Positions 45,880 through 56,052 of a stretch of 64,000 bases of DNA are shown here, in pieces. Source of the DNA: Haematococcus lacustris. Its lineage: Eukaryota; Chlorophyta; Chlorophyceae; Chlamydomonadales; Haematococcaceae. A program made the position numbers and the translations under genes. The notes under the pieces are model-generated. The model was not told where the DNA came from. It did not search any database and was given only the letters and a program-made list of their open reading frames with translations. The stretch lies in contig JASKMD010000003.1 of assembly GCA_030144725.1 (NCBI GenBank), positions 13,190,376-13,254,375 of the forward strand. Direction: 5' to 3'. Every line of letters begins with the position of its first letter. Positions within the stretch are counted from its first letter, which is position 1.

Positions 45880-47733
45880 ATGGCTGTCACTGACTTCGAA
45901 GCCAAGAGGTTGGCGCGTATGGCGGAGAACCAGAGACGGATGGGTAAGTGGGCGAAGCAGGAATCAATAGTTGACTGCGGTGAACGTACTAAACGACCCC
46001 AACGCCGTGCTCCTATGTAGCGGAACTGGGTTTGCTGAAGCAAAAGTCACTACTGGACACCTACCGCGTAGTGAAGGACGCACCAGCTGCGCCCACCAGC
46101 AAAAAACCTATCACACGAAAGGTTAGCCAATTTTTTGACACGATATGACCTTCAACGCTGAACTGGGCGAGCAGAATAGCAGTGCTGCTTTTATCGTTGT
46201 GCGCAGGCCCTGTCCTACGCTATTCCTCGGCGGTCAAGGCGGTTAGTTGGGGACAAGGCTGCCTATTGTGAGCTTGGAGACAGTGATCAGCCACTGCATG
46301 AGATTGGCGAACAAGATGAGCTTGTCGACCTACTGGGTAGGTGGTCTGTGTCGGCTGTTGTAGCAGCAGCCCACTGAGGAGCACATCACGAACTGGGCAG
46401 TTGGTATCTGGCTCACAAGTCTTACCCGACCTGCCTTGCTGATGTCAGTCTATTGTTGTGTTCTCTGTATGTATTTGCAGACAGACGAGCTTACAGGGAG
46501 GCACTGTCACATCTGGAGCAGTTGCCAGAACCATCACAGGAGGCCATGGAGGCTGTGCAAGCTGCACGCTGTGCAAGCCAGGGCAGAGGCAGTGTGTATG
46601 GTGAGGGCAGCATCTACCCCACCCCCATAAATGTTGCACAAATGGGCCCGGGTAATGTTCAGCATGACATGCACATGTTATCACAACCCTGGGTTTTGGG
46701 TATATCATGCTGTTGGCCTGGGCTGCTCTTTGGCGGGCCCTTCTTGTGCTTGTCGCTGCCCTTCCTCTCCTGCTTAGCCATCACGCGATGTGAGCTGTCG
46801 ATTGATTGCCAACTGCCATGCTATGTAGATTCTGCCATCGGAATCACGTGCCACTTCTGCCGCCAGAAGAAGCTGTGTGGGGAGGAGGACTGCAAACGCT
46901 GCTCCTCACGCGATGCGTCACAGCCATGCAGTGGTGCGTGTGACAAGCAGCAATGTGGCATGGCGCGAAGGGATGCTGAGTGAAGCTTCAGAGCTGCAGG
47001 GGTGCTGGTTGAAGGTCGGTGTAGTCAAGCAAGCAGTGCAGCTTAGCTGCCTCTTCTGCTGTCCGCATGTGCAGGCAAGACCGAGTGCTCGCGCTGCCAC
47101 GGTGCTACCGGCCGCTTTTGCCGGGCGTGCTTGCACATCCGTTACGGCCAGACCCTTGAGGCAACGCACTCAGGGGAGTGGTTGTGCCCTCATTGCTATG
47201 AAGAAGAACACCCAGACACCGGGTGGATCTGCAACAGCAGCATATGCCTGAAACGGCGCGGCCTGAAGCCCACAGGCATTGCCATCTATGATGCCCATCA
47301 ACGCGGCTTCAAGAGCGTGGGCCACCTATTGCAGGTCAGTCACCTCATTGCTGCGAATCAGTAGGGCACTGCCTCTGCCACATGCTGCATGCCTATATCT
47401 CCCATTCCTCCCCCTATACACTGCTCTTTGTCTCTTCTTTGCTCTGCCGCTGCTGACCTTGTGGCTGCCTTCACTGTGCAGGCTGAGCTGCAGAAGCGGG
47501 GATGCAGCTCTGTGCTCAGCAGGCAAGCAGACTCCCAACCAGCCACTGAAGTGTACCTGCCCTCTGACAACCAGCAGCCTGAGAGCCCAGCAGCAGAGGC
47601 ACCAGGCATGGAGGACGTGCCCTTGGCAGCCAGGGTCAGCAGGCGCGGCAGGCAGGTAGGGCAGCAGCAGGAGGGCAGCCAGACAAGTGTGGTGGCCAAG
47701 CGTGTGACGCGCCAGAACAGCCTCAGGGCGTGA
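45880..47733 (+). CDS. CDCA7-like zf-4CXXC_R1 zinc-finger protein
   Basis: Seven exons (45880-45943, 46021-46121, 46207-46336, 46481-46600, 46829-46933, 47075-47334, 47482-47733) join in frame to 343 residues with GT-AG introns. The N-terminus (MAVTDFEAKRLARMAENQRR) and the basic IPRRSRRLVG stretch match plant and animal CDCA7 layout. The zinc domain starts at GITCHFCRQKK and continues with CKRCSSRDAS, ECSRCHGATGRFCRACLHIR, YGQTLEA, WLCPHCYEE and GWICNSSICLKRRG. It ends GIAIYDAHQRGFKSVGHLL. In animals and plants CDCA7 proteins recruit the SNF2 remodeller HELLS/DDM1 to nucleosomes and are needed for DNA methylation maintenance. The C-terminal tail is low complexity. The gene looks intact. Confidence 0.85.
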
Positions 47734-48230
47734 AGCAGCTCGGGCCCTGGATGGCCACTAAGGGCTATGGCAGCTCCTGATGCAGTGACCAAGCTTGGTG
47801 ACGGTGACCAATCGCTGCCTGGAGTGTGTTTATACTTGTAGCATGCTGGTGATGTGTCTCAGGGTTGGCACGCAGATGGGTCTGCATGCATGTTGCAAGT
47901 TGTCATCACCTAGCTGATATTGTCCGTTGCAGTGCTAGATCTTTACGAAGACTCTTGCTCCCCATATTGATCGTGATTGTGTGCTTTCTGTGATCCTGCC
48001 TTGATCCGTCCTGAGCCTGCCTGGTGATGTAGGGTGTATCATAGCAATGTGTTGTGGACAACTAGCAGCCCCTTAGGCGAGAGCTGTACCGACCTCTCCT
48101 TCCGCTTCCTGATCCCGCACTCATGTACACGCATGACCCTTCGCGAGCAGTAGGGCAAGCCGCTCCACAAATGCCACCACAAATGCGCGCCTACCATGTA
48201 TAATAAACCATAACACTGTGACACCTCTAG
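47734..48230. other. intergenic, nothing recognised
   Basis: 3' flank of the CDCA7-like gene; no ORF or repeat I can support. Confidence 0.5.
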
Positions 48231-48235
48231 CCCCA

Positions 48236-48270
48236 GCTCACTAGGGGTTCCATTTGAGCCGGACCAGCTG
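48236..48270 (+). repeat. family end box shared with 60831
   Basis: CTCACTAGGGGTTCCATTTG followed by AGCCGGACCA recurs at 60832 with one change. In both places it lies downstream of a Fanzor-like 3' end, so it may be the element's terminal region. Confidence 0.4.
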
Positions 48271-48819
48271 CTCCAGCCCGGAGTCCAGGCCTCTTCCTTT
48301 CCTTACACGAACATTTGACAGCTACCAAAGGCCTTGTCAGCCAAACAAAACTCATTCAACAAGGAACAACATGCTTGACTGTGGGTAATCTCACTCAGCT
48401 ACTACAAACATGTTGTAGCATCCTCGGTCGCACCCTTAATGAATGCAAACCCCACATCGATGGCACGTTCCTGGGCAAACCCCATGACCGCTGGGCACCT
48501 CATCAAAACTAACAGCTTAATGCTTGAAAGGCCAACAGCCTGTGCAAACTACTAGGGCCTACGCATTGTTGCGGGCCCGGCCATCAATGCCCCGCCTGTA
48601 CGCTGCAGCCCGGTGCAGCCTCTGCCTGTCCTTGGGCAGCCGGTCATTGACCAGCTTGTAGCGCTGCTGGTACTCCTTGCCAATGGGGGGCAGGGCCAGG
48701 CCCTCCCAGCGGCACAGCTCCAGGGGGCGCTGTTTGCTCTCCCCAATGCGCTGGAAGTTTAGGCAAGGGTTGGTGTCCCGGTCCAGCCACCTGCCCCATA
48801 GGGGGGCCTGAGGTCGTTG

Positions 48820-48990
48820 TAGTGGGCCACGTGGGGCCTGGGGAGGGGGCTGGGGGGCCTGGGCTGGGGGAGGAGGAGGGTCCTGGGCAAGGGGAGGGGG
48901 GTCCTGGGCAGGGGCAGGGGGAGGGGGGTCCTGGGCAAGGGGAGGGGGGTCCTGGGCTGGGGGAGGGGGAGGAGGGTTGGGCGGAACCTC
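48820..48990 (+). repeat. G-rich coding minisatellite
   Basis: GGGTCCTGGGCAAGGGGAGG units encode, on the minus strand, the PPPAQDPPPLAQ linker between the Cys knuckle and the RuvC-III-like motif. In the 61-kb relic the same place holds a different Lys/Ala-rich linker. Confidence 0.7.
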
Positions 48991-49569
48991 TTGGCACCAC
49001 TTTAGGCCCCGCACACATTTAGCGTGCCGCAGGCTCCAGGCTGGGCTTACTCCTCCCACAGTGGGTCCCAGGGTGGTGCCAGCTGTGGTGGCAGCTGCCA
49101 GCTGCTGCAGCTGTGGCTGGATGGCAGCTGATCAACGCGTTGTGTCCTGCTTGGCTTTGGTAAGCCCGCTGTCATGCTTAAGCTGCCCCTTGGTCAGCTC
49201 CCATTCCCACTGCCTGAGCACCTGACCTGTGACTGGGTGCCGCTGTGCATGCGCAGCCTTGATGGCCTGGGTGACACCGGGGTCCACCCCCACAGCTATG
49301 TGGGTGGCTGGGCTGTAGTCATTCGTGGCTGTGAGCTCTCGCCCTATGAAGGGCAGGTCTACTGGCTCATGGACTGCCTGGCTACGCACAAAGTGAACAC
49401 TCACGCTGACCCCATCCGTCTACGGGCAAATTCCTACGGGCAAATTTCCACCCGCTGTTCTGCAGCTGGCTGTACTGGATAAACCGCTGCCAGTGGGGCA
49501 GGCTGTCAGCCTCAAACCTGGCCCTTGTCATGGTGTCCTGGCCCAGGTCAGCCAGCAGGCCACGCACAA

Positions 49570-49720
49570 GGTGTTGCAGTCTGTGTACAAGGTGTTGCAG
49601 TTGATGTACAAAGTGTTGCAGTTGGTGTACAAGGTGTTGCAGTTGGTGTACAAGGTGTTGCGGTTGGTGTACAAGGTGTTGCAGTTGGTGTACAAAGTGT
49701 TGCAGTTGGTGTACCTGGTC
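49570..49720 (+). repeat. 21-bp minisatellite, about seven units
   Basis: TACAAGGTGTTGCAGTTGGTG units. In one minus frame they read QLQHLVH heptads, in another CTPTATP. Being a multiple of three, copy number can change without altering the frame. Confidence 0.85.
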
Positions 49721-51196
49721 CAGTTCGCCACTTGTGCTCCCGGTCTGGCTGGCTGTAATCAAGCCTACCTAGCACCAGTTGAGGGAAGTGCTTCCGTGCC
49801 TCCTTGCTGAACCCCCCGGCCACCACCCCGACTGCCTTGGCCCACCACGTGATGAAGCGCTGCGGGTGCCGGTAATACTCCATGATGCTTGTGGTGATCT
49901 TGGTTGCGTTGGCATTGAGGGAGTCAAGGTCGCCTTGCAGGTGCACCTGGTCCAGTTCCTGGAGCTTGGCAACTGGCCAGGCACTGCTGGGCTGCTCAAA
50001 CACGGCCACCTCACCGGGCAGCAGCCTGATGCCGCGGTGGTGTGGGCCACGCATCATGTGTTCCTTCACACTTGCGTTGGTGAGCAGGTCCATGGCAGCC
50101 TTAATCTGTGGCAGCAGGTTGGGGTCCTCGGTGTCCAGCTGCATTGGGGGGGGCAGCTGGGCTGGGGGGGCTGCACTGCGGGGTGAGCGGCGTGTGGGGA
50201 GGCGGGGGTGAGAGTAGGGAGGGCAGGCTGGGTCAGGTGGGGGAGGGGGGCATGGGGCTGGACCTCCTGCTGGGAAGCCTGGAGTAGGCTGGCCTAGGAA
50301 GGATTGGAGCAGCATGGTCAGCAACATGACCGATGCCAGGCAACACTGCATGCTGCCCATGGCCATGCGCTGGTTGACCTGTGCCACCACTGCATCGACT
50401 TCCGCTGGGCTGAGGTCAGGCTGCGCTGCCTCCACAAGGGCACGAAAGGCAGCCTTGATCACCTGGCGCCGCTCTGCAATCACTTCCTGCTCACCCTGTC
50501 CCTGCCCCTCATCCTCTTGCTGCCCACTGCCACTGGCACCCGCATTACATGGAGTCGCAATGTCGCGTGGTACCACTGCGTCGCGTCGTTAGAGGGACAT
50601 AGCCTGCCGTCGAGCTTAGTAGCTTACCGGCTGCACCCTGTGCGGGGGTGACGGGGCGCTTGCGTTTCCTTTTCGGCGGCATCTCAGGGATTCAGCAACA
50701 CCATCCCGGCGGAGAGGCCGTGATGGAGGGCGCATCAGGACGCCATCCATCCGAGTAGGGGGCAAGACATGGAGCCAGTCCATGTCTTGCGTACAGCTCA
50801 GGCGCCCCCAACATTCAAAAAATGGCAGTAAACCGACCCCTGGTAGTAAGATGGCTGTAACTCTGCACTCGCTGCGCCGAATTTAATGCTAGCTGGCTCA
50901 GTATGTAGCCAACCTAGCCAGCTACCTATGTAGGCCGTGCACAGCAAAGCATCAAAGTTAGTAATTCAAATTTGAGCCGGTTCGGGGCATGCAGTCATCG
51001 CTGCGACCACCCGCGCCGCTTAGGTTACTCTACACGAGCATGCGCATCGGCAGATGCAGTCGGATCGGAAAACGGTTGCGGGAATGTGGCTCGAAGGCGG
51101 TTGGCAGGTGGTTGGGGGAGGTGGCCGGTACAGCCTTTGTTGCGCACTTTACAACCTGAGTTGGCGCTGGGGGGCTGTCTAACCAAGTCTTGTGGA

Positions 51197-52447
51197 TCAC
51201 CCCTTGCGCTTTGCAGCTGTCTTGGGCAGCCCCTCAGAAGGTGTGGTACGCTTGCGTAGCGTGAAGCCAGGAGCCGGCGTTGCTGCACCTAGCTCACTAC
51301 CTTGAGCCGGAGCAGCCTGCCCTTGGGTGGCGATTGCAGCTAGAGCCAGCTGATACATGTGCCGTAAATCAGGTGATGCAATAGGCCCCTGAGGCGACGC
51401 AATGGGGGGTGCCAGCATCTGCCCCTCTAGGGCTGTGCCCCACGAGCTCCGGCCCTGCTGCTGGGGTGGCTGATGTGGGGGGGGCTGTGGGGGCAGGGGG
51501 GGTTGTGGAGGCGGCACACCTGGCACCTGGCGGCAAACTTGGCTGCACCCTGCTGCCGCTGCTGCTGCTGCCACCCGCTGCTGGCTTGCATGGTCCCCCA
51601 CATTCACCACAACCCCCCCTACACAGCAAGCAGCTGCTGTGGCTTTGCGTGCGGCTCTGGCTGGTGCACTGGCGGAGGCTGCAGCCACCTCCTCCAGCCG
51701 CACCGCAGTGCGAAGCTTAGGCATCTGTAGCGTGAAGTCATGCACATCAACGCTGTTGAGGGTGGTCCTCAGCGTGTGCAGGGACATGTGCTCCAGCAGC
51801 GCAGGCAGCTCCATGAAGCGACCAGCTCCATGCTTCAGCAGCTGTAGCAAGGACTCCACCGGGGCATTGGAGGTGGGACATGCCAGAAAGTACACCTCGA
51901 GGTGGAGGCGCAACCTGGTGCTGCATGGGCTGCCCTCAGCCATGGCCTGGATGTCCTGTGAGAACTGGTGCCACGTGGAGTGGGGGCCCAGGTCAGCACA
52001 CCGCTGCAGCACCTCTGGTGACACCTGGTGCCGCATCAGGATGTTCATTAGCTGCCGCTGATGCCGGGTGAGCCGGGGGCCGCTTACACGGCAGCGGCGG
52101 ACGTTGCGTAGCGCAAGGGACAGCCGGCGCTTGTCTTGCTGCAGCATCTGGATTGCATGGGTGCGCTCCTCAGCCAGCTGCTCCAATGACTCATTCTCAC
52201 CCTGCACCTCTTGGTGTGCTGCCTGCAGCTGCTCCATGTCTGCCTGCAGCAGCTGATAATCTGCCACCGCATCACCGAGCTGCTGGTGGAGCTGCTCACC
52301 CTGTGCCCGCAATTTCATGGCCTCCACCTGTGCCTTGTTCCTTTGAGCTTTCAAACCATTGGGGCAGCACTTAAATCCTGCCTTGGGTGAGGCATTCAGC
52401 TCTTGCAGGGATTGGCGCCGCGTCTTGCTAGGCCTCTTACCCCCCAT
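51197..52447 (-). CDS. element-encoded coiled-coil protein, 416 aa
   Basis: A single open exon from MGGKRPSKTRRQSLQELN. Residues 50-130 form a long coiled coil (GDAVADYQLLQADMEQLQAA, VQGENESLEQLAEERTH). A conserved-looking middle follows (QLMNILMRHQVSPEVLQRCA, YFLACPTSNAPVESLLQLLK), then a Pro/Gln-rich low-complexity region and a basic end (TLRKRTTPSEG). PNGLKA and the following coil are shared with the protein at 59888-59667 in the sister element, so this is a family protein and not a captured host gene. Function unknown. The NAPVESLLQLLK stretch could be the last acidic part of a transposase core, but this is speculation. Confidence 0.6.
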   Translation of the reverse strand: MGGKRPSKTRRQSLQELNASPKAGFKCCPNGLKAQRNKAQVEAMKLRAQGEQLHQQLGDAVADYQLLQADMEQLQAAHQEVQGENESLEQLAEERTHAIQMLQQDKRRLSLALRNVRRCRVSGPRLTRHQRQLMNILMRHQVSPEVLQRCADLGPHSTWHQFSQDIQAMAEGSPCSTRLRLHLEVYFLACPTSNAPVESLLQLLKHGAGRFMELPALLEHMSLHTLRTTLNSVDVHDFTLQMPKLRTAVRLEEVAAASASAPARAARKATAAACCVGGVVVNVGDHASQQRVAAAAAAAGCSQVCRQVPGVPPPQPPLPPQPPPHQPPQQQGRSSWGTALEGQMLAPPIASPQGPIASPDLRHMYQLALAAIATQGQAAPAQGSELGAATPAPGFTLRKRTTPSEGLPKTAAKRKG

Positions 52448-52479
52448 GGTGGCTGCAAGGGCTGGGGGTTAGGTTTGGA

Positions 52480-52640
52480 GGGGTAGGGCTGGGAGGGTTT
52501 GGGCTGGGAGGGGGTGGGCTGTAAGTGGTTGGGCTGTGAAGGGGTGGGCTGGGAGGGGGGGGCCTGGGAGGGGGGGGGGCCTGGGAGGGTGTGGGCTGGG
52601 AGGGGTGGGCTGGGAGGGGGTGGGCTGGGAGGGGGTGGGC
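52480..52640 (+). repeat. G-rich minisatellite inside the 50798-53291 element
   Basis: GGGAGGGGGTGGGCTGGGAG-like units immediately upstream (minus sense) of the 416-aa gene. A similar array occupies the same place in the 58536-60777 element. Confidence 0.85.
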
Positions 52641-52924
52641 AGGCTCAATGAGGTGGGCTCCTGCAATGATGGGTGGAGGGGTGGCGGGCATGGTGGGTCG
52701 ATGCATACCATGTGCCTAGTGAACATGATGTAACTTTGAAAGTGTCAAACGGATTAAGGCCTGGGCTGTTTGATGTGCGGTTTGTTTCAAGAGATCCGCC
52801 AATGAGTCAAGAACAAACATTACGTATCGCTTTTTCTATGGGTGCAGCGGGTGCAACACAGTGGAGGACACAGTGGAGGAGGGGGGGGTGTAAGCCGGTG
52901 ATACCTTAGTGTGCGCCGACCCAA

Positions 52925-53185
52925 ATGGTGTGTTCGGCGAAAGCGAATACGCCCAGATGTTTCAATCACCCCGTCAAGGTGCCCTGCACGCCCGGCAGAC
53001 ATCGCGTTGGGTGTCAGCCGGACATTCCATTTGTGAACAACCAGCTTACTACGCTAGGTAGATGGGTCCTCAGCGATGTGGCTCACCGTGCCAAGGATAC
53101 CCGTCTCGCCGATGTGATTTGTTCGCGGGCACATGTGGCAGTACGCGAGCAAAGACTCCGATGGCTAGCGCTGATGGTCATATAA
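52925..53185 (+). CDS. conserved small frame at element end
   Basis: An 86-residue frame with RHRVGCQPDIPF, NNQLTTLGRW and CSRAHVAVREQRLRWLALM. The fragment at 20703-20936 (minus) keeps the same peptide with few changes. Whether it is translated or simply conserved DNA of the element end is open. Confidence 0.3.
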   Translation: MVCSAKANTPRCFNHPVKVPCTPGRHRVGCQPDIPFVNNQLTTLGRWVLSDVAHRAKDTRLADVICSRAHVAVREQRLRWLALMVI

Positions 53186-53596
53186 CGCGGACTAAACCGC
53201 CGATGCCAATGTGATAAACGCTATTGAAAACGGTGCAGTATTGAGGGGGTAATCGCATGCATATTACCAACCCCATGTTGGGGGCGCCTGAGTACAGCAA
53301 TAGGCTTTGGTGAGGGTCAATGCTCCAAACAGCCATTAGGAACTGCAGGGTTGTGTCCTTTACTAGTGGCAGAGCCATGTGGCAGTTGTTGCAGTATAGC
53401 AGAGGTGGCAGCGGTGGGAGGTGGGCATTGGGGTATACTGCAAGATGCATAAGGGTAGCTAGAAAGGATGAGGGAAGAGGGCATGGTGAGCTTGTACAAT
53501 GTACTCCTGGGTTAGTTTGTGTGCGTGCCTCATCGTTTTTCAGTGTTGTTGATGATCGACTGTCTATGAATGTGTGTGTATATGTGAACCTGGTTG

Positions 53597-55279
53597 CAGG
53601 GTTGTGACTTTGCGTCTTTCATTTCTTTCATTTCATCATTTCATCATGAAATCGGTGAAATTTCATGAAAAGAATGAAAGACATGAAACGGGATGAAAAC
53701 GCGTGGTTGCCGTGGGACTTTAAAGCTGAAACTTTGCATACGTCCCTCTTTAACATCTGCCAACCCAATGCAACACTCAGGATACGATTTGGTGCACCAC
53801 AACCACAAAAACCAAAGGTCAGCAGGGCTACCTATGCATACGTGTGCGAGTGCACCTCCAATTCATGCATGTTGATCTAATGAGTTACTCACTACTGCCT
53901 ATTACTCCCCCACCCCATGATGCCATGATTTTGCAGTTTTAACGCACGCAATGCCGCTGTGTCCATGCCTCCCCTACAAAAGGGGTGCACCCTCCACAGG
54001 CTGGCTGGCCATCCACTCCTCCCAGCGCGCCACATCAGCAGCATCATCTGCCATGGGCTCCTCTAGGTGTCGCAAGGCCCGAGTGTTGAAGTACACATAG
54101 GCCATTGCCCACATGCGGCCCTTGAGCAGACGGTTGCGGCGATCGCTCCAGATGAACTTGAAAACTGAGAAGAGGCGCTCCACACCAGCCGATGTGGCAG
54201 GAATGCTAAGCACCCGTTGTGCCACCTGTTGTAGCACAGGGGTCTTCTTGCCATACCACTCCCACCAAGTGACTGGGTCACGCAGCAGGCGTGGGTGAAA
54301 GATGCTTGGGCTCAGATTCATCTTCACCATGTAGCCATCACTGCACCAGGTGTGGAACTCGTCTCGCGCCTGGCAACCAAAAAACAAAAATACGTGTGTG
54401 ATGCAGTGTGGAGCTGATGTGCAGTGTGTGATCATCAGGATGGTGTGAGCAGTAGGATAGTGTGATATCTGATGCTTTGATGGAAAGGAGGAGGTCTCAC
54501 CTGAGCAGCTGCTGAGTCGTCTCCTTGACCATTTGAGCTTGCAAGGCGAGCGGCCAGATCCTCAACACTCCTCATTTGGTCTGGCAGCAGAGCTCCGTGC
54601 TTGTCTCGGAAGTTGGGGTCGATGACAGCGGCCAAGCACAGTGCAGGATGGTGGCCATAGAGCATGCGTTGAGCCCATGCCTGCTCTAGATCAAATGCAT
54701 CATCTTGGAATGCTGGTGGGCATGACCTGCACACATCATGCACATAGCATGCACACATCATGCACACATCATGGTGGGCATGACCCACACACATCATGCA
54801 CACATCTTGGAATGCACAACATGTCTTGGAACACATCATGCATTATCTTGGAATGCAGGTGATGTGATTACCTGGTAACCTTGTCCAACTTGTCTTCAAC
54901 TTTCCGCGGCCCTCTGCTGCAGCCCTCCACTGCGTTGTGATCCAACTGCTCCGCGGGCTGCTTGTGGCTGCACCTGCGGTTGTGCCTGCGGCTGTGTCGG
55001 CTGTGGTAGTGCGTCGCCTCTTCCCGTTAGGCTGTAGAGGGGTCGCATTGCCTAACCCAATAACGTTGTGCTGTAGCACCCGTGGCAATGCCAGCGATGG
55101 GCCAGCGAAAGCTGCAACGCGGCCACGAGTCTGAAGGCCCTCAGCCATCGGGCTCTACTGGGTGCTGCCGGGTGCTGGGGGCTACCGGGATTTCATTTGT
55201 TGCAGTGAAACTTTCATTTGTTGCACGTGAAAGATTTCAGTGCAAAATTTCATGAAATACATGAAATTTCACAACCCTG
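53597..55279 (-). mobile_element. internally deleted hAT transposon, 1,683 bp
   Basis: The ends CAGGGTTGTGA and TCACAACCCTG are inverted repeats. CCTGGTTG flanks both sides (53589-53596 and 55280-55287), the 8-bp duplication expected for hAT. Sub-terminal DNA is rich in TTTCATTTC/ATGAAATTTC motifs on both sides. The element encodes only the C-terminal part of a hAT transposase. Confidence 0.9.
53974..55148 (-). CDS. hAT transposase C-terminal fragment (three exons)
   Basis: Exons 55148-54872, about 54708-54501 and 54369-53974. The last has DPVTWWEWYGKKTPVLQQVA and VLSIPATSAGVERLFSVFKF, the conserved hAT dimerisation region (W-W-x-xxx-yPxLxxlAxxvLsIPatSaxsER-xFS). The middle exon (HPALCLAAVIDPNFRDKHG) matches the segment just before it. 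The N-terminal BED finger and the catalytic RNase-H part are missing (about 290 residues against 600 or more). The first intron holds repeated ACACATCATG and CTTGGAATGC units. It is probably a non-autonomous derivative. Confidence 0.75.
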
Positions 55280-55287
55280 CCTGGTTG

Positions 55288-56050
55288 TCCACTGTAAGCA
55301 AAGTGTTCAGTACACAGCAATGAAGGGAGCTTGATCGAGAACTGGGTGTCTTGAAGCTGGATGTAGTGGCCCTGCCCTCCACTCCAGGGCCAAAGGCCTT
55401 GTCAGCCACCGTCTAATGTCAGCCACCGTCACATGCCCTTCACAGCCAGGGTCAGCAGGCGTGGTGACAGTGACCAGCCCCAGCACTGACTAAAGCACAT
55501 TGATGCATTGCAGCACAACACACACAACATCTCGTAGCAACCTCAGCCACACCTTGTGATGTCTGCAGCCACACCTTACACCCACCCAGCCCATGCCCTG
55601 TCAACACCGCCAACCTGCCAATACAATGCTCCCACTTCCATGGCGAGGCGCTGGCAGGCACTCGTCACCGCCTTACCACCTGTACCACCAGACAACGGCT
55701 GCATATGGGCATCTTGAGCTCGTGGCGGGCAAGTCGCTGAGCATGCCTATCTGTGACATCATGGTGCATAACCCTGGCCTGATGGAGCCAGGTGCCCAGC
55801 CTTATGGTGCCGAGACCAGTACGTAGACCAGCATTGGGACACCTTCTAATGCGCAGCGGACCTGCAGGCAAAGCCATGCAGCCATGCATCGCAGCTTGAT
55901 ATAATCCCTGGAGAGAATGAAGTGAAAGGAAGTAGTGCAGAGCTTCGCCTCCTGCTCCCCCTTGGTTTAAATACCTACTTTAGGGCTCAACCCACTCTCG
56001 GGTAGAAATTTCTGAGCTACATATTTCTGCTCCTGGAGCTGTGCAGTTGT
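55288..56050. other. intergenic; 3' flank of the SKA1 gene
   Basis: No gene recognised. A minus-strand TGTAA (TTACA at about 55569) could be the SKA1 poly(A) signal. Confidence 0.4.
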
Positions 56051-56052
56051 GC

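Larger units (their letters stand above)
48559..50682 (-). pseudogene. broken Fanzor (eukaryotic TnpB-like) nuclease gene
   Basis: Exon one (50682-50628) encodes a basic, NLS-like start MPPKRKRKRPVTPAQGAAG. After a 52-bp intron exon two opens at 50575 and includes SIMEYYRHPQRFITWWAKAV. A 21-bp repeat (49570-49720) disturbs the frame, followed by RFEADSLPHWQRFIQYSQLQ. Then comes AVGVDPGVTQAIKAAHAQRH, a RuvC-I type motif with the catalytic Asp, followed by ELTKGQLKHDSGLTKAKQDT. TTRW is cut by TGA at 49132-49134, where TGG is expected. The same frame continues to VRGLKWC and, after a Pro-rich linker, GRWLDRDTNPCLNFQRIGES, a RuvC-III type D-R-D-x-N. The RuvC-II region and most of the Zn ribbon are absent. 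In intact relatives the protein is an RNA-guided DNA nuclease of a transposon; this copy is dead. Confidence 0.55.
50798..53291 (-). mobile_element. TIR transposon, 2,494 bp, 7-bp TSD
   Basis: Ends TCAGGCGCCCCCAACAT and ATGTTGGGGGCGCCTGA form a perfect 17-bp inverted repeat. GTACAGC occurs directly outside both ends (50791-50797 and 53292-53298), a clean target duplication. It carries a 416-residue minus-strand gene, a G-rich minisatellite upstream of that gene (52480-52640) and a second conserved frame near its right end. It is related to 58536-60777 and to the fragment at 20597. No known transposase was recognised, so the superfamily is left open. Confidence 0.9.
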
